DNA of 64,000 bases from CAZGMJ01 sp964526785 (GCA_964526785.1 CAZGMJ010000013.1:1-64000); one strand, 5' to 3'. Positions 8,895-18,287 are shown, numbered from the stretch's first letter. Notes: generated by a model from the sequence alone, not told the origin. Made by a program: numbers and translations.

Positions 8895-8924
8895 TTGGGT
8901 CGAGTGTGCGGCATGCGGTATAAT
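8895..8924 (+). promoter_or_regulatory. Promoter of the DUF2617 gene
   Basis: TTGGGT at 8895-8900, an 18-base spacer and a perfect TATAAT at 8919-8924. It lies inside the longest ORF reading of the next gene and so argues that translation starts downstream, at 8970. Confidence 0.6.
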
Positions 8925-8969
8925 AAATCCAGCTTAGAAGTGTTTTGGGTTGTGCTGGGATTGTCGTTT

Positions 8970-9515
8970 ATGGATTCACCACATATAAACGTAGCCGTAG
9001 AAGAATTGACATTCAGCCTCTTTCAGAGGCCGCTGCATCCGGAGCTTTTTCAAATCTACCAGAAGCGTCAGCTCCTGACGGACAAGTACGAGGCCATTAT
9101 CTGGGTTACGGGCTGTACGCACGTGGTCAGCGTGTTCTCGGGCGAGGTTTGTCTGTCGGAAGTCGTCAGCGCTCCGGGCCAGATGCTGCCGGCGCGGGGG
9201 TTGATCGAGCGCTTTCAGTTCCGCGGTCCGCGTTCACACAAGTGCACGCTGAGCCGGGGTGTCAGCTACATGACTGACTTCCAGGTCGAGAAGATGAGTC
9301 CGAACCTGTACCAGCAGAGCCACCAGGATCTGGAGCGATTCGCCCGCAACCGCGGGGTGTTCGTGAATTTTCCGGATATGCAGGTTGGAGATCTGCATCC
9401 GTTCTGCTATGTGGATTTCGAAGCGAGGCGGACGGAGTTGCACATCCACACCTTCGCCGCATACCCCGACCAGGTCACCATGATCAAGACGCAGTCGCTG
9501 TTCGACTTCCAGTAG
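8970..9515 (+). CDS. DUF2617 family protein
   Basis: 181 residues. The sequence matches my recollection of DUF2617, a small cytosolic family found in planctomycetes and actinobacteria: FSLFQRPLHPELF, then an ITG/HVV-like strand (WVTGCTHVVSV), LIERFQFRGPRSH, and an FxVE/P-rich C-terminus with a tail resembling YPDQVTMIKTQSLF. The function of the family is not known. The start at MDSPHINV is preferred over an upstream ATG at 8865 because a good promoter lies between them and because the conserved block begins here. No strong ribosome site is visible. It is convergent with the fusion gene that follows. Confidence 0.75.
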   Translation: MDSPHINVAVEELTFSLFQRPLHPELFQIYQKRQLLTDKYEAIIWVTGCTHVVSVFSGEVCLSEVVSAPGQMLPARGLIERFQFRGPRSHKCTLSRGVSYMTDFQVEKMSPNLYQQSHQDLERFARNRGVFVNFPDMQVGDLHPFCYVDFEARRTELHIHTFAAYPDQVTMIKTQSLFDFQ

Positions 9516-9557
9516 CAGCGGCCGATTCTCACCGCGGCTTTTCTCGATATCGCATTT

Positions 9558-11972
9558 CTATCGCACTGCGCCTCGATATCCTGCGTTGTTGCCGTAGCCA
9601 CCAAGGCCGCCTGAACGGCCGTACCCACCAAAGGCGCCGAATCCACCCATGCCGAACGGGAACATTGTGTTGTACGGGTTGTGGTACAAGTCGCGGATAT
9701 CGTAGACCCGTGTCTGTCGGTCCACCGGCAGTGTATCGGCGGTGGCGATTATGATCACGCCGTCCTGCACGGTATAGCCGAGATCCGTGAAGCCGCCGCC
9801 GAGGGCTCGCAGCATCAAGCTCAGAGTGGTTCTGAGAGGGACGCCCGACAGACCGTTGATGCCGATGGGGGTGGACTGGTCGATGTTGGCGTTGCGGCGG
9901 AGGTCTTTCCAGTACACGATGATATTCAATGGCGGATCTGTTGCATTACGCAGCATATCTACGGCCCGGCCGAAGGACGTCTCAGGCGTGAGCTGTGACA
10001 GGTCGGACAATGTTGTCGAGGTCCGAGGCGATTGCGGCGCGAGGGGTGTCCGTGGCGGTGCATGCTGTCGTGATATCTGAGGCGACGCTGGTTCATTCGG
10101 GGGTGGATCGGCGGCCTCCATGTTCGTCGTTTCGACGACGGAGCCGGCTGCATCGATTGTCGTCCGACTATGCGATTCGCCGTGTTTGAGCGTGCCACGG
10201 ACAATGTCCAGTATTTCACGTGCACTGAGGAGTTCTTCGCTGGATGTGGCTTGCAGCCGATTATCGATGAGTCTTCGGTGCATTACGGCATGTTCTTTCT
10301 TTTCGGCGAACCTCTTCCACTCGACGTCAAAACGCTCGGGACTAATCGGCCCGGGATGCACCAAGACTCGATACTTCAGCGTCAAAGTCTCCCCGGCCGG
10401 TAGAGTCAGCGGTTCGTTGAACAGCAGCGCGGGGCTGAAATAGCCGAACGGGACTTTGGGATCTGCGATGACAAACCAAGGAGTCGGATGTCTCGCGTTG
10501 CCGGGATCATCAAACATGGCAATGCCGACATCCCCGCCCTCGGGCGTCCCGCCGGCAAAGGCCATCCACCGTGCGGTCTTTCCATGCCCCTCCAGTCCTT
10601 CACGTCTCTCGCTGTCGATCACGCGCCAGTCGGCGATATCTTCGGCAACCCGCACGGACAGCCCCGCATAGCCACCCCAGCTCTTGCCATTCTTCTCGCC
10701 AGGTATTGGCGTGCGATTGAGGAGCACGTCCTGCCCGGCCGCCTGGAATCTGCCGGCCCAGTCAATGCGGTAACGTCCGTCCGGACCCGGAGCCTCGACG
10801 GTGATGGTTCTGTGTTCGGTGAGTACCGGCAGTTTGCCCGGCGGGTGATAGTTCAGCGAGACTTCGATCTTGGCGGAGAAATCATCGCGCGGTTCGAACG
10901 TGATTTCCTCGATGTTGCGCCGGCCTGCAGATTGGCCTGTCCGGCGGTCCTCTTCCCAGTAGTTCAGCCCGTTAATGAACTTCCATGAAAACCACAATCC
11001 GTGGTGCCAGGGATGGTCGGGCGGGCCGTCCCACGTCAGTTCGGTTCCGTCCGGCAGGCAGACCGGGTGGAAATACGCTCTATCCGACTTGTGGTTGCGG
11101 CCGAATCGCCAGACAATGTTCGGCCCGTTCATCAGGGTCAGTGAATCATCCGTCTGCTTCCACCTGAACGCCGGCTCTTTCTGGTCCGTCGGATCAGGCC
11201 ACGGCTTAGCGGGGGGTATCGTCACGTTCCCCGTTGCCGCCCACTGAGTACCGCGAAGCATCAGCGTTCGCCATGCGGGATTTCGCATCGTTCGGGCATC
11301 GTGTCCGAGGATGTTATAGAAACAGCGACCTTTGCCGAATTGTGTGCAGATCATAACCGGTTCAGCCTGTCCGCTGCCTCCGGCGTCTTTGGCTGAGTAG
11401 GCCTCGCACAGCACGCGGATGTCGTCCTGTTTTCCCATTCGATGCCACAATTCATCGCGAATCACAAAGTCTCGCAGCCCCTGCGTCACGGGGTGGTCGC
11501 TGTCGGTAATTCGGACGGTGAAGTCATGGACCCTGCCATGTCCTGTCTGGCCCAGTTTCCAGGTGGCCCCGACCATTTGCTGATATTCCGGCCAGTCGTG
11601 GAAGGTCGCGCTTGCGGCATGGAACAATGCAAAACCCTTGCCGCCGCGAACGAACCGGGTAAACGCTTTCTCGGCGGTGGGACCCCATTGCCTGCCTGTG
11701 ACGTCCGGCCACGCGCACCAGTTGCTTACGATGACATCGAAACGCGAGAGCATCTGAGACGTCATCCGGTGGGGTTCATCGGTTACTTCAACAGCGAACT
11801 GCCCGCTTTGTTCGTACATCTCTTGAAGTACCGGCGTGGTGGCCTTCCAGTTGTGATTGTTTCGGCCGGTGAGGACGAGTACGCGAATCGGGTTCTCGTC
11901 TGCGGCAAGACAGCCGATGGAAACGGCCAGGATTGAGACCACGCTCAGTGGCAGCGGAACAATCTTCTTCAT
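9558..11972 (-). CDS. ThuA - DUF6807 (PmoA) - STN-like fusion protein
   Basis: 804 residues with a signal peptide. Domain order: ThuA-like (about 29-246; IRVLVLTGRNNHNW, HDWPEYQQMVG, GHDARTMRNPAWR), DUF6807/PmoA-like (about 262-560; HPWHHGLWFSW, NYWEE, VEWKRF), a polar linker, an STN/secretin-N-like module (about 660-750; PLNIIVYWKDL, VPLRTTLSLMLRAL, YTVQDGVIIIA) and a Gly/Tyr-rich tail. Start: ATG with AGGAGG upstream. ThuA and DUF6807 proteins are linked to oxidised (3-keto) glycoside metabolism, which suits the operon. The STN-like C-terminus is unusual on an enzyme and may mediate binding or complex formation. Last gene of a four-gene minus-strand operon. Confidence 0.85.
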   Translation of the reverse strand: MKKIVPLPLSVVSILAVSIGCLAADENPIRVLVLTGRNNHNWKATTPVLQEMYEQSGQFAVEVTDEPHRMTSQMLSRFDVIVSNWCAWPDVTGRQWGPTAEKAFTRFVRGGKGFALFHAASATFHDWPEYQQMVGATWKLGQTGHGRVHDFTVRITDSDHPVTQGLRDFVIRDELWHRMGKQDDIRVLCEAYSAKDAGGSGQAEPVMICTQFGKGRCFYNILGHDARTMRNPAWRTLMLRGTQWAATGNVTIPPAKPWPDPTDQKEPAFRWKQTDDSLTLMNGPNIVWRFGRNHKSDRAYFHPVCLPDGTELTWDGPPDHPWHHGLWFSWKFINGLNYWEEDRRTGQSAGRRNIEEITFEPRDDFSAKIEVSLNYHPPGKLPVLTEHRTITVEAPGPDGRYRIDWAGRFQAAGQDVLLNRTPIPGEKNGKSWGGYAGLSVRVAEDIADWRVIDSERREGLEGHGKTARWMAFAGGTPEGGDVGIAMFDDPGNARHPTPWFVIADPKVPFGYFSPALLFNEPLTLPAGETLTLKYRVLVHPGPISPERFDVEWKRFAEKKEHAVMHRRLIDNRLQATSSEELLSAREILDIVRGTLKHGESHSRTTIDAAGSVVETTNMEAADPPPNEPASPQISRQHAPPRTPLAPQSPRTSTTLSDLSQLTPETSFGRAVDMLRNATDPPLNIIVYWKDLRRNANIDQSTPIGINGLSGVPLRTTLSLMLRALGGGFTDLGYTVQDGVIIIATADTLPVDRQTRVYDIRDLYHNPYNTMFPFGMGGFGAFGGYGRSGGLGGYGNNAGYRGAVR

Positions 11973-12020
11973 GCCAGCCTGCCTCCTTCCGGTGCATTTC
12001 AACGAACGTGCATGTCGGTC

Positions 12021-12788
12021 CTACTTCAACCGGCCGTCGCACCACAGAATTGCCCGATGGACCAGTCGGCGGTAGTTCGGGTTCTGATACGCTTTGGAAT
12101 CGTGGCCGAGCTGAATCGTGCAGACGCGCGCGTTGGCATATTTGCGCGTCCACATGATTGTCTCATCACTGGTGGGATGGTCGGTGGTGAGCAGCACGTG
12201 GTTGTCGGGCTCAAACGCACAGTTCTTGTACGACTCGTCGTGAATCACGAAATCGCTCATGCCGCGAGTGATGGGATGCTCTTTATCGGCGATTGTAACG
12301 TTCATATCGATATCGTGCTTGTACGTGGACTTCGGCCGATCGCCTTCGGCCCTGGTGTAGTACCTCGTGCCGATTATTTCGCGGTATTCGGGCCAATCCT
12401 GGAACGAGCACATATTGTGGTGCATAGCAAGAAGACCGACTCCATCATTAAGAAGTTCTACGAAGTTCTCCCGACGTTTCTCCGATATCTTCTGCGTCAT
12501 GCTGTAGAGCACGATCACGTCGTAATCCCAGTCGGTGATGTCCTCGAATATTTCGCTGTCGTCCTTCAGGACATACTCGGTGTACCGTACGTCCTCCATC
12601 TCTTCGAATACGTCGAAGAACGGATCGTGCTCGAAACCGTGTCCGCCAGTGACCACTACCGCCTTAACCGGTCCTTTTGCTTTGTTCGAGTTTGCAAACG
12701 GTCCGACGCAGGATGTTGCGCACAGGATCATGGTCGTCAGCACAATTACTATTGCAAGGTTTCGCATTTTTCCAAATCCTGCAGACAT
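12021..12788 (-). CDS. ThuA-domain lipoprotein
   Basis: 255 residues. The signal peptide ends in ILCATSC, a good lipobox, so it is probably anchored in a membrane. The rest is one ThuA domain with the glutamine-amidotransferase-like fold: AVVVTGGHGFEHDPFF, DVIVLYSM, GLLAMHHNMCSFQDWPEY, HPITRGMSDFVIHDE, VCTIQLGHDSKAYQNP. ThuA was first described in trehalose/trehalulose use, and the family acts on keto-sugars. Start ATG at 12788 with AAGGAG 7 bases upstream; an earlier ATG in frame lacks one. It lies 48 bases before the ThuA fusion gene. Confidence 0.9.
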   Translation of the reverse strand: MSAGFGKMRNLAIVIVLTTMILCATSCVGPFANSNKAKGPVKAVVVTGGHGFEHDPFFDVFEEMEDVRYTEYVLKDDSEIFEDITDWDYDVIVLYSMTQKISEKRRENFVELLNDGVGLLAMHHNMCSFQDWPEYREIIGTRYYTRAEGDRPKSTYKHDIDMNVTIADKEHPITRGMSDFVIHDESYKNCAFEPDNHVLLTTDHPTSDETIMWTRKYANARVCTIQLGHDSKAYQNPNYRRLVHRAILWCDGRLK

Positions 12789-12888
12789 TGTTATTCTCCT
12801 TTTCTGCGCCAAGTGAAAGACCGGGAACGGCGCCCGCCGTTTGCCGCGGGCGCCGAAATCTCCATACGGTTATCGGTTGCTCTGATTG

Positions 12889-13515
12889 TCACGGCAGGAT
12901 GCGGACCATGATATTCTTGAAATGCACCTCGCTGCCCGGGTCGTGTCCCTGCAGTGCGACGGTGCCACCGTCGAGCTTATCTACATCATCAGGCTCGGTC
13001 CATTCATTGACCTTATCTCCGTTGATGTAGACGGTAATGGTCTTGCCATCAACCTTGATATGCTGCGTGAACCACTCTTTATCGTCAACCAACTGGTCGG
13101 TAATGTTCTTCTGATTGTATATGCTTGCCGTCTTCTTCGGGTCCTTCGCATACGTGTTGTTGACCTGTATCTCGTAGCCTTCTTTCGGCCAGCCTTCTTC
13201 CTGATACTTCGTATGAACGTACATACCCGAATTGGAGTTCGGCATGGTCATCACATCGGCTTTGAATTCGAAGTTGTCGAAATTGGCGTTATTGAACGGA
13301 CCGACGTAGAAAAGATGGCTGCGCCGGCCGTTGACGATAATCCTGCCGTCCTCGACCCTGAAGGTCCCCTCGTTTTCACTGGCCCGCCAGCCGTCCAGCG
13401 ACTCGCCGTCAAATATGCTCACCCATCCCTTCTCTTTCGCGAACGGCCAACTCTGGCATCCCGCCAGCATTACGCATGCGGCCAGTCCGGTTAGAAGCAT
13501 TCCGCGTTTTGTCAT
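12889..13515 (-). CDS. DUF1080 (3-keto-disaccharide hydrolase-like) lipoprotein
   Basis: 208 residues. Lipobox CVMLAGC, then one DUF1080 concanavalin-like jelly roll: WVSIFDGESLDGWRA, FRVEDGRIIVNG, LFYVGPFNNANFDNFEFK, NSGMYVHTKY, GYEIQVNNTY, GTVALQGHDPGSEVHFKNI. Members of this family hydrolyse or eliminate 3-keto-glycosides; earlier annotation was 'unknown function'. The longer ORF (to 13707) was rejected because the ATG at 13515 has AAGGAG and starts the signal peptide. It sits between the Gfo/Idh dehydrogenase, which could make 3-keto sugars, and two ThuA proteins. Confidence 0.88.
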   Translation of the reverse strand: MTKRGMLLTGLAACVMLAGCQSWPFAKEKGWVSIFDGESLDGWRASENEGTFRVEDGRIIVNGRRSHLFYVGPFNNANFDNFEFKADVMTMPNSNSGMYVHTKYQEEGWPKEGYEIQVNNTYAKDPKKTASIYNQKNITDQLVDDKEWFTQHIKVDGKTITVYINGDKVNEWTEPDDVDKLDGGTVALQGHDPGSEVHFKNIMVRILP

Positions 13516-13603
13516 TGCCTTGTCTCCTTCAATCCACAATTTCCTATCCGTGTGTTTGTGCCGCAACGGCCACACAGCCGGAGCGGTCATCATTGATTCT
13601 ACT

Positions 13604-14938
13604 CTACAGGGTCCATGGGCTGCGCATCCATCGGTCGAGCCGGCGATTGGCTGCGTCGTTGTCGACGAATTTCTCGGCCTTCTGATCCCACACAAGTTTC
13701 TGCTCAAGGCGGATGGCGATATCGCTGATGTGACACAGGATATCTCCGCGCACCGCCTCGTCTATGTTGGAGACGGTCTGTTCGCGGCTCTTTGCGCAGT
13801 CCAGCAGATTGCCCTGGTGATGATTGCTCTCGATGAGCCGGATGTCGTTTGGTCCGAATTGCTCGTTGAGCAGTTCCTTCGGATGGGCGTTGATTCCGCC
13901 GCGATCGACATGCACCCAGCCGTCCGAGCCTTCGAAAGCGGTGCCGTGGGACGTGGTCCTGCCGTAGCGTTTCTTCCACTCGTCGGGGTATGGAGCGCCT
14001 GTGAAGTGGATGGTCACTCCGGTGGGGTACTTGAGCTTGACGTCCCAGTTCATGGCCGTATCGCATACGCCTTCGACCGTCGGCCAGACGCCTTTGCCTT
14101 CGACTTCGATGTTACCTTTCAGCATGTCACCGCCGCCCCACAGCGCGATGTCTATTGGATGAATTCCCCAGCCCGCGATGAAGCCCAGCGCGTAGTCGGA
14201 AATAAACCACCACCATTTGTTCGAGCACCGGTCTTTCGTATAGGGCTTGTACGGCGCCGGTCCCAGCCACCTTTCGTAATCCAGCCAGTCCGGCACGTCC
14301 ACGACCTGCGTCGGGCCGCCCTGCGTGCTTCCCGGCGACCATACGTTGATCGTGTGCAATTTGCCGAGTCTGCCGTTTCTGGCCAGTTCGCACGCGAATC
14401 GGAAATTCCGCCCGGAGCGCTGCTGGGTGCCGAACTGAAAACGTCTGTCGTAGCGATGCACCGCTTTGCGCAAGGCCTGGTCCTGTTCGACGCTGAGTCC
14501 GAGCGGTTTTTCGCAGTACACATCCTTGCCCGCTTTGACCGCTGCCAGCGACGCGAGCACGTGCCAGTGATCGCAGGTAGCGACTGAGACGACGTCGATA
14601 TCGTCACGGGCCATGACCTCGCGAAAATCTGCATAGGCTTTGGTGTCGGTGGTTTTATAGTGGTCGTTGACCCGGTTCCGCCGATCGGCCAGAACGTTGC
14701 TCTTGACGTCGCAGACCGCAACAACCCGCGCATCCGGACGGCCCAAAAAGCCCCGCATGACCCCCGTACCCTGGGGTCCGACTCCGACGCATGCGACGGT
14801 GAGTCGTTCACTGGCGGCTGGAGCACCCCCTGCTCCGAGCGCTGCGGCGGGAACGAAATAGGGTAGTCCGACCGCAGTGCCGGCAGCACCAGCGATACCT
14901 TTTAGAAACTCTCGTCTCGCGACAATTCTCTTACTCAT
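13604..14938 (-). CDS. Gfo/Idh/MocA oxidoreductase with Tat signal
   Basis: 444 residues. A twin-arginine signal (ARREFLKG, then a hydrophobic Ala/Gly stretch) indicates folded export, presumably with its NAD(P) bound. The Rossmann motif is VACVGVGPQGTGVM, CEKPLGLS is the family EKP motif with the catalytic-area Lys, and the C-terminal half is the Gfo/Idh substrate domain (GWGIHPIDIALWGGG). Start ATG at 14938 with AGGAG 9 bases upstream. It is probably an oxidoreductase acting on a glycoside, for example at C3, feeding the DUF1080 and ThuA proteins behind it (88-base gap). First gene of its operon. Confidence 0.9.
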   Translation of the reverse strand: MSKRIVARREFLKGIAGAAGTAVGLPYFVPAAALGAGGAPAASERLTVACVGVGPQGTGVMRGFLGRPDARVVAVCDVKSNVLADRRNRVNDHYKTTDTKAYADFREVMARDDIDVVSVATCDHWHVLASLAAVKAGKDVYCEKPLGLSVEQDQALRKAVHRYDRRFQFGTQQRSGRNFRFACELARNGRLGKLHTINVWSPGSTQGGPTQVVDVPDWLDYERWLGPAPYKPYTKDRCSNKWWWFISDYALGFIAGWGIHPIDIALWGGGDMLKGNIEVEGKGVWPTVEGVCDTAMNWDVKLKYPTGVTIHFTGAPYPDEWKKRYGRTTSHGTAFEGSDGWVHVDRGGINAHPKELLNEQFGPNDIRLIESNHHQGNLLDCAKSREQTVSNIDEAVRGDILCHISDIAIRLEQKLVWDQKAEKFVDNDAANRRLDRWMRSPWTL

Positions 14939-15298
14939 CCCATTAGCTCCTATCGAATGTGCGTATCCATCGGTCGGCAACAGTCTCGATCATCGCCGAA
15001 CCGGTCTTTCGGCCCCGGCGAGCGGCGCGTGGCCACGCTTCGGCGCTGCGTCAGGACCGTAGAAGAGTCTACCGAACCCAGGGTGCAAGGTCAAACCAAA
15101 ACAGGCCGGCTCGAACACGCCGAACCGATCCACACGTGTGAGCTTTATTGCGTGCCGCTCGTGATCGGAGCTTCTTGCTGGATGCCCCCGATAAAGATGA
15201 AATTATTCACGAAGCCATTGACCGGTATGCCGCATGCGCGCATCCTGTTAACTACTGTATTATCGAAGAAACAATTATCCGATGAATGGAGGTTGCCC
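14939..15298. other. Divergent intergenic region, no gene seen
   Basis: 360 bases between the Gfo/Idh operon (minus) and the beta-propeller gene (plus). Open frames here are only upstream extensions of the propeller gene. A single TACTGTATTA at 15253-15262 equals one half of the GntR operator at 2684, without a matching second half. No convincing -35/-10 pair was found. Confidence 0.5.
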
Positions 15299-17479
15299 GT
15301 GAAACGCTATGTACCGCTGCTCCTTATCGTCCTGTCTGCCGCTTATGCTATGGCTGACGTCGGGCGGCTCGATAATGTGACCTGTTCGTGGCTGGGCAAC
15401 TCGTTTGCGGGCACGGGTGTGAACAAATGGGTGCAGCAGGATATCGAAGATTGTTTCGTTACCGCCGAAGGGACCGTCTATTCCATCGTCTACTGGGACG
15501 AGGCGGGGGCGGAGGTCACCGAGTATAGGGATGGGGATGTGATTGCGTCGGCGCGCCATACGCATGGCTGGGGCTATCACGGCGGCAGGGCGGTTGCCGC
15601 CAACGACAAGTACCTGTATTTCGGGCAATTCGTGGAGAATGAAGGGGGCCATCTGGTGGACCCGGCGACGTGGCCGCCCAAAGGAAAGCATTGGTATGGT
15701 ATCGCCCGGCGGCTTCGTTCGGACATCACTCAGGCTGCTGCTTTTGCGCACGGAAAAGGGGGCAAGGGAGACACCCTGGAAGACGGTTTCATGGTCGTTC
15801 ACGAGTTGTCTGTGGAAACCTCGGACGCCCACATAACCGGTTTGTGGGCCACCGAAAAGGAGCTATTCGCAGCCTGTCCCTACGACAATACGATCCGTGT
15901 TTTCGATGCTCGGACCATGCAGCGGTTGCGTAGCTGGCGATTGGAGCGGCCCGGGTCCATGTACATGGATCGCCACGGTGCGCTGTGGGTGCTGCAGAAG
16001 GCGGGTGAGCGTGATGCTGCGCGGATCGTGCGATTCAGGACAAACGGTCGCAGGCTGCCCCAGGAGATCGTTTTCGATGAAGCAGTCATTCCAACGGATC
16101 TTTGCATCGATGCCGACGATCGGCTATTCGTCAGCGACAGCGGTCGGGCTCAGCAGATTCTGATTTACCGCGACATCGATTCGACGCCGCGTCCGGCCGG
16201 AACGTTCGGCGTCGAACACGGCATATACTCCGATCCGGCCGGTCGGTTCGGTCCGCGACGCTTCAACGACCCGGTTGGCGTCGGTACGGATGCCGCAGGC
16301 AACATCTATATTGCTTCAAGCGGCAGCAGCGCCCGCGATGCCGGGGGTGGAGGCGGCAGCACGATTCTCGAAAGCTATCGTCCTGACGGCCAACTCAACT
16401 GGCGGCTCTTCGGTCTGGAATTCATCGATTGTGCCTCGCTCGATCCGAGTGATGAGAGCCACGCCTACACCAAGGAGGAACACTTTACGCTCGATTATTC
16501 CAAGCCGAAGGGCGAGGAGTGGACCTACGCGGGTTATACCGTCAACAAATGGCGGTATCCCGACGACCCACGCACACACATCTGGTCGGCGGGTGCGTGG
16601 GTACGCCGCATCGCAGGTCGGCGATTCCTGTTTGTCAATGATATGAACGGGGAGTATCTGCAGGTCTACCGTTTTGCCAAACCGCCTGTAGAAACCGCGA
16701 TCCCTGCGGCTTTCTTCGCCAAGAAACACGTCGAGATCGCAAACTGGCCGCCGGCTGAGCCGGGCCGGGGCGAATGGATATGGTGCGACGCAGACGCCGA
16801 CGGCGCATTCGAGGCCGGGGAATTCGCCACTCGCCAGGGCAAGGATGCTCCCGCTCTTCAGGGTTGGTGGGTCGATTCCGAGGGAACGGTATGGCAGGCT
16901 GCGCAGCGCGACGGCATTCGGCGTTTGCCGTGTCGAGGCATCCGCAACGGCGTGCCGCGCTGGGATTATGCGTCGATGGAGACTTTCGAGCCTCCGGCTG
17001 AGCTGAAGCAGACCAAGCGTCTGCGCTACGATCCGGCGACAGATACGATGTATCTTGGCGGCACGACCGACGAGCACAGCAACCAGCACTGGAAGCCCAT
17101 GGGCCCGGTTATCTGCCGTTACGATAGCTGGAGCAGCAATCGCGCGCTGCGATGGAAGATCGTCGCTCCGTATCAGAAAGGCTCTTCCGGGCATTCTTCC
17201 TGTGAACCGATGACTATTGACTTTGCGGGCGATTATCTTTTCGTTCCGTACACGGGCGATTCCAGGGAACTCGGTTTTGCGATGGGGCACATCGAGGTCT
17301 TTCGCCTGGACAACGGCGAACGGGTCGGCTGGATGGAGCCGGACCGCGAAGTCGGACGTATCGGGCTTCAGGATATACGCGAGTGCCTCTCGGCGCACCG
17401 GCGAGAGAACGGCGAGTACGTTGTCTTCCTGGAGGAGGACTGGAAGGCCAAGGTTCTGATGTTTCGCTGGAAACCATAG
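15299..17479 (+). CDS. Secreted NHL/SMP-30-like beta-propeller protein
   Basis: 726 residues. Start GTG at 15299, with GGAGG 6 bases upstream, which gives a clean signal peptide (KRYVPLLLIVLSAAYAMA); the ORF runs further upstream without support. The body consists of repeated blade-like strands such as TGLWATEKELFAACPYDNTIRVFDA, DRHGALWVLQKA, DLCIDADDRLFVSDSG and GVGTDAAGNIYIASSG, typical of NHL or SMP-30/gluconolactonase-like propellers. It is extracytoplasmic. No catalytic residues can be named. Such proteins in planctomycetes often sit in carbohydrate clusters as binding proteins or lactonases. Divergent from the keto-sugar operon. Confidence 0.72.
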   Translation: MKRYVPLLLIVLSAAYAMADVGRLDNVTCSWLGNSFAGTGVNKWVQQDIEDCFVTAEGTVYSIVYWDEAGAEVTEYRDGDVIASARHTHGWGYHGGRAVAANDKYLYFGQFVENEGGHLVDPATWPPKGKHWYGIARRLRSDITQAAAFAHGKGGKGDTLEDGFMVVHELSVETSDAHITGLWATEKELFAACPYDNTIRVFDARTMQRLRSWRLERPGSMYMDRHGALWVLQKAGERDAARIVRFRTNGRRLPQEIVFDEAVIPTDLCIDADDRLFVSDSGRAQQILIYRDIDSTPRPAGTFGVEHGIYSDPAGRFGPRRFNDPVGVGTDAAGNIYIASSGSSARDAGGGGGSTILESYRPDGQLNWRLFGLEFIDCASLDPSDESHAYTKEEHFTLDYSKPKGEEWTYAGYTVNKWRYPDDPRTHIWSAGAWVRRIAGRRFLFVNDMNGEYLQVYRFAKPPVETAIPAAFFAKKHVEIANWPPAEPGRGEWIWCDADADGAFEAGEFATRQGKDAPALQGWWVDSEGTVWQAAQRDGIRRLPCRGIRNGVPRWDYASMETFEPPAELKQTKRLRYDPATDTMYLGGTTDEHSNQHWKPMGPVICRYDSWSSNRALRWKIVAPYQKGSSGHSSCEPMTIDFAGDYLFVPYTGDSRELGFAMGHIEVFRLDNGERVGWMEPDREVGRIGLQDIRECLSAHRRENGEYVVFLEEDWKAKVLMFRWKP

Positions 17480-17709
17480 AGAGAATCAAGGCGTTCGCGT
17501 CGTTTGCTGTCGGCGACAACCAGCTCTTTCGTGCTCTCATCAACGCCAGTGAATATTCGGCGTTTGATATGCGCCGCTCTTTTTTTGCGCTTATTTTCGG
17601 CTTCAGTGGCGACACTGTTATATGAATGGCGTCGCATTCTGCATCGTAGATTGATCTTAGACAGCGACGGCCGAACAAACGTATTCATTTTTCAGGAAAG
17701 GGACAAAGG

Positions 17710-18222
17710 ATGGATGTAAAGAAGAGAATGACGGTTATGGCTGCGCTGCTGATTGTGTCGACCGCTCCCGTCATGGCTCAGCAGAGCCTGGGCCAGTTGA
17801 TATCGGAAAACGGCTATGACGCCATGATCGGCGAGTGGGTTGCCTTCGACGGTTCGGGGCAGAAGTATGAACTGAAATATGAGTGGTTGCTCGACAGGCA
17901 TGCCGTCCGTGTGGCCGCAAAGATAGGCGAAATGCAATATGAAGGTATGATCGTCTGTGCTCCATACAGCATGCAGATCACCCAAATCGGCGCCGACAAC
18001 CGAGGCGGTGTCTTCAAGGGCACCTGGAGCGAAGACTATTCGGGCGCGGCCCATCGCATGGAATACGTCAAGTCCGACGGTATGACCGAGAAACTTGAGC
18101 ATGTTCACACTATGGTCGGGAAAGATACACTCAGGATCCGAGAGTATGCGATAAGCTCCAACGGTTGGCGCGAATCATCTCCTCGCGGCGAGCTGATCTT
18201 CAAGCGCGATAAGAAGGAATAG
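17710..18222 (+). CDS. Small secreted protein of unknown function
   Basis: 170 residues. Signal peptide MKKRMTVMAALLIVSTAPVMA (after a short MDV), then an all-beta-looking mature part with MIGEWVAFDGSGQKYELKYEW, KIGEMQYEGMIVC and GVFKGTWSEDYSG. This strand pattern resembles small lipocalin-like or DUF1579-like proteins, but I cannot assign a family. The start has AGGAAAGG followed by AAAGG upstream of the ATG. It is monocistronic, since a strong hairpin follows the stop. Confidence 0.7.
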   Translation: MDVKKRMTVMAALLIVSTAPVMAQQSLGQLISENGYDAMIGEWVAFDGSGQKYELKYEWLLDRHAVRVAAKIGEMQYEGMIVCAPYSMQITQIGADNRGGVFKGTWSEDYSGAAHRMEYVKSDGMTEKLEHVHTMVGKDTLRIREYAISSNGWRESSPRGELIFKRDKKE

Positions 18223-18258
18223 ACACAGGCTTCTCTGATAAATCTGAGCGTTACCCAA

Positions 18259-18287
18259 CCGGGCTGTAAGCACACCTTACAGCCCGG
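18259..18287. terminator. Hairpin terminator
   Basis: A perfect 12-bp stem, CCGGGCTGTAAG / CTTACAGCCCGG, with loop CACAC, then CTTT. It lies 36 bases after the stop of the 17710 gene and before the convergent His-rich gene, so it may serve both strands. The T-run is short. Confidence 0.7.

Noticed and set aside
15253..15262. TACTGTATTA considered as a second full GntR operator
   Set aside because: Only one half-site is present; no inverted second half at any usual spacing and no promoter overlapping it.
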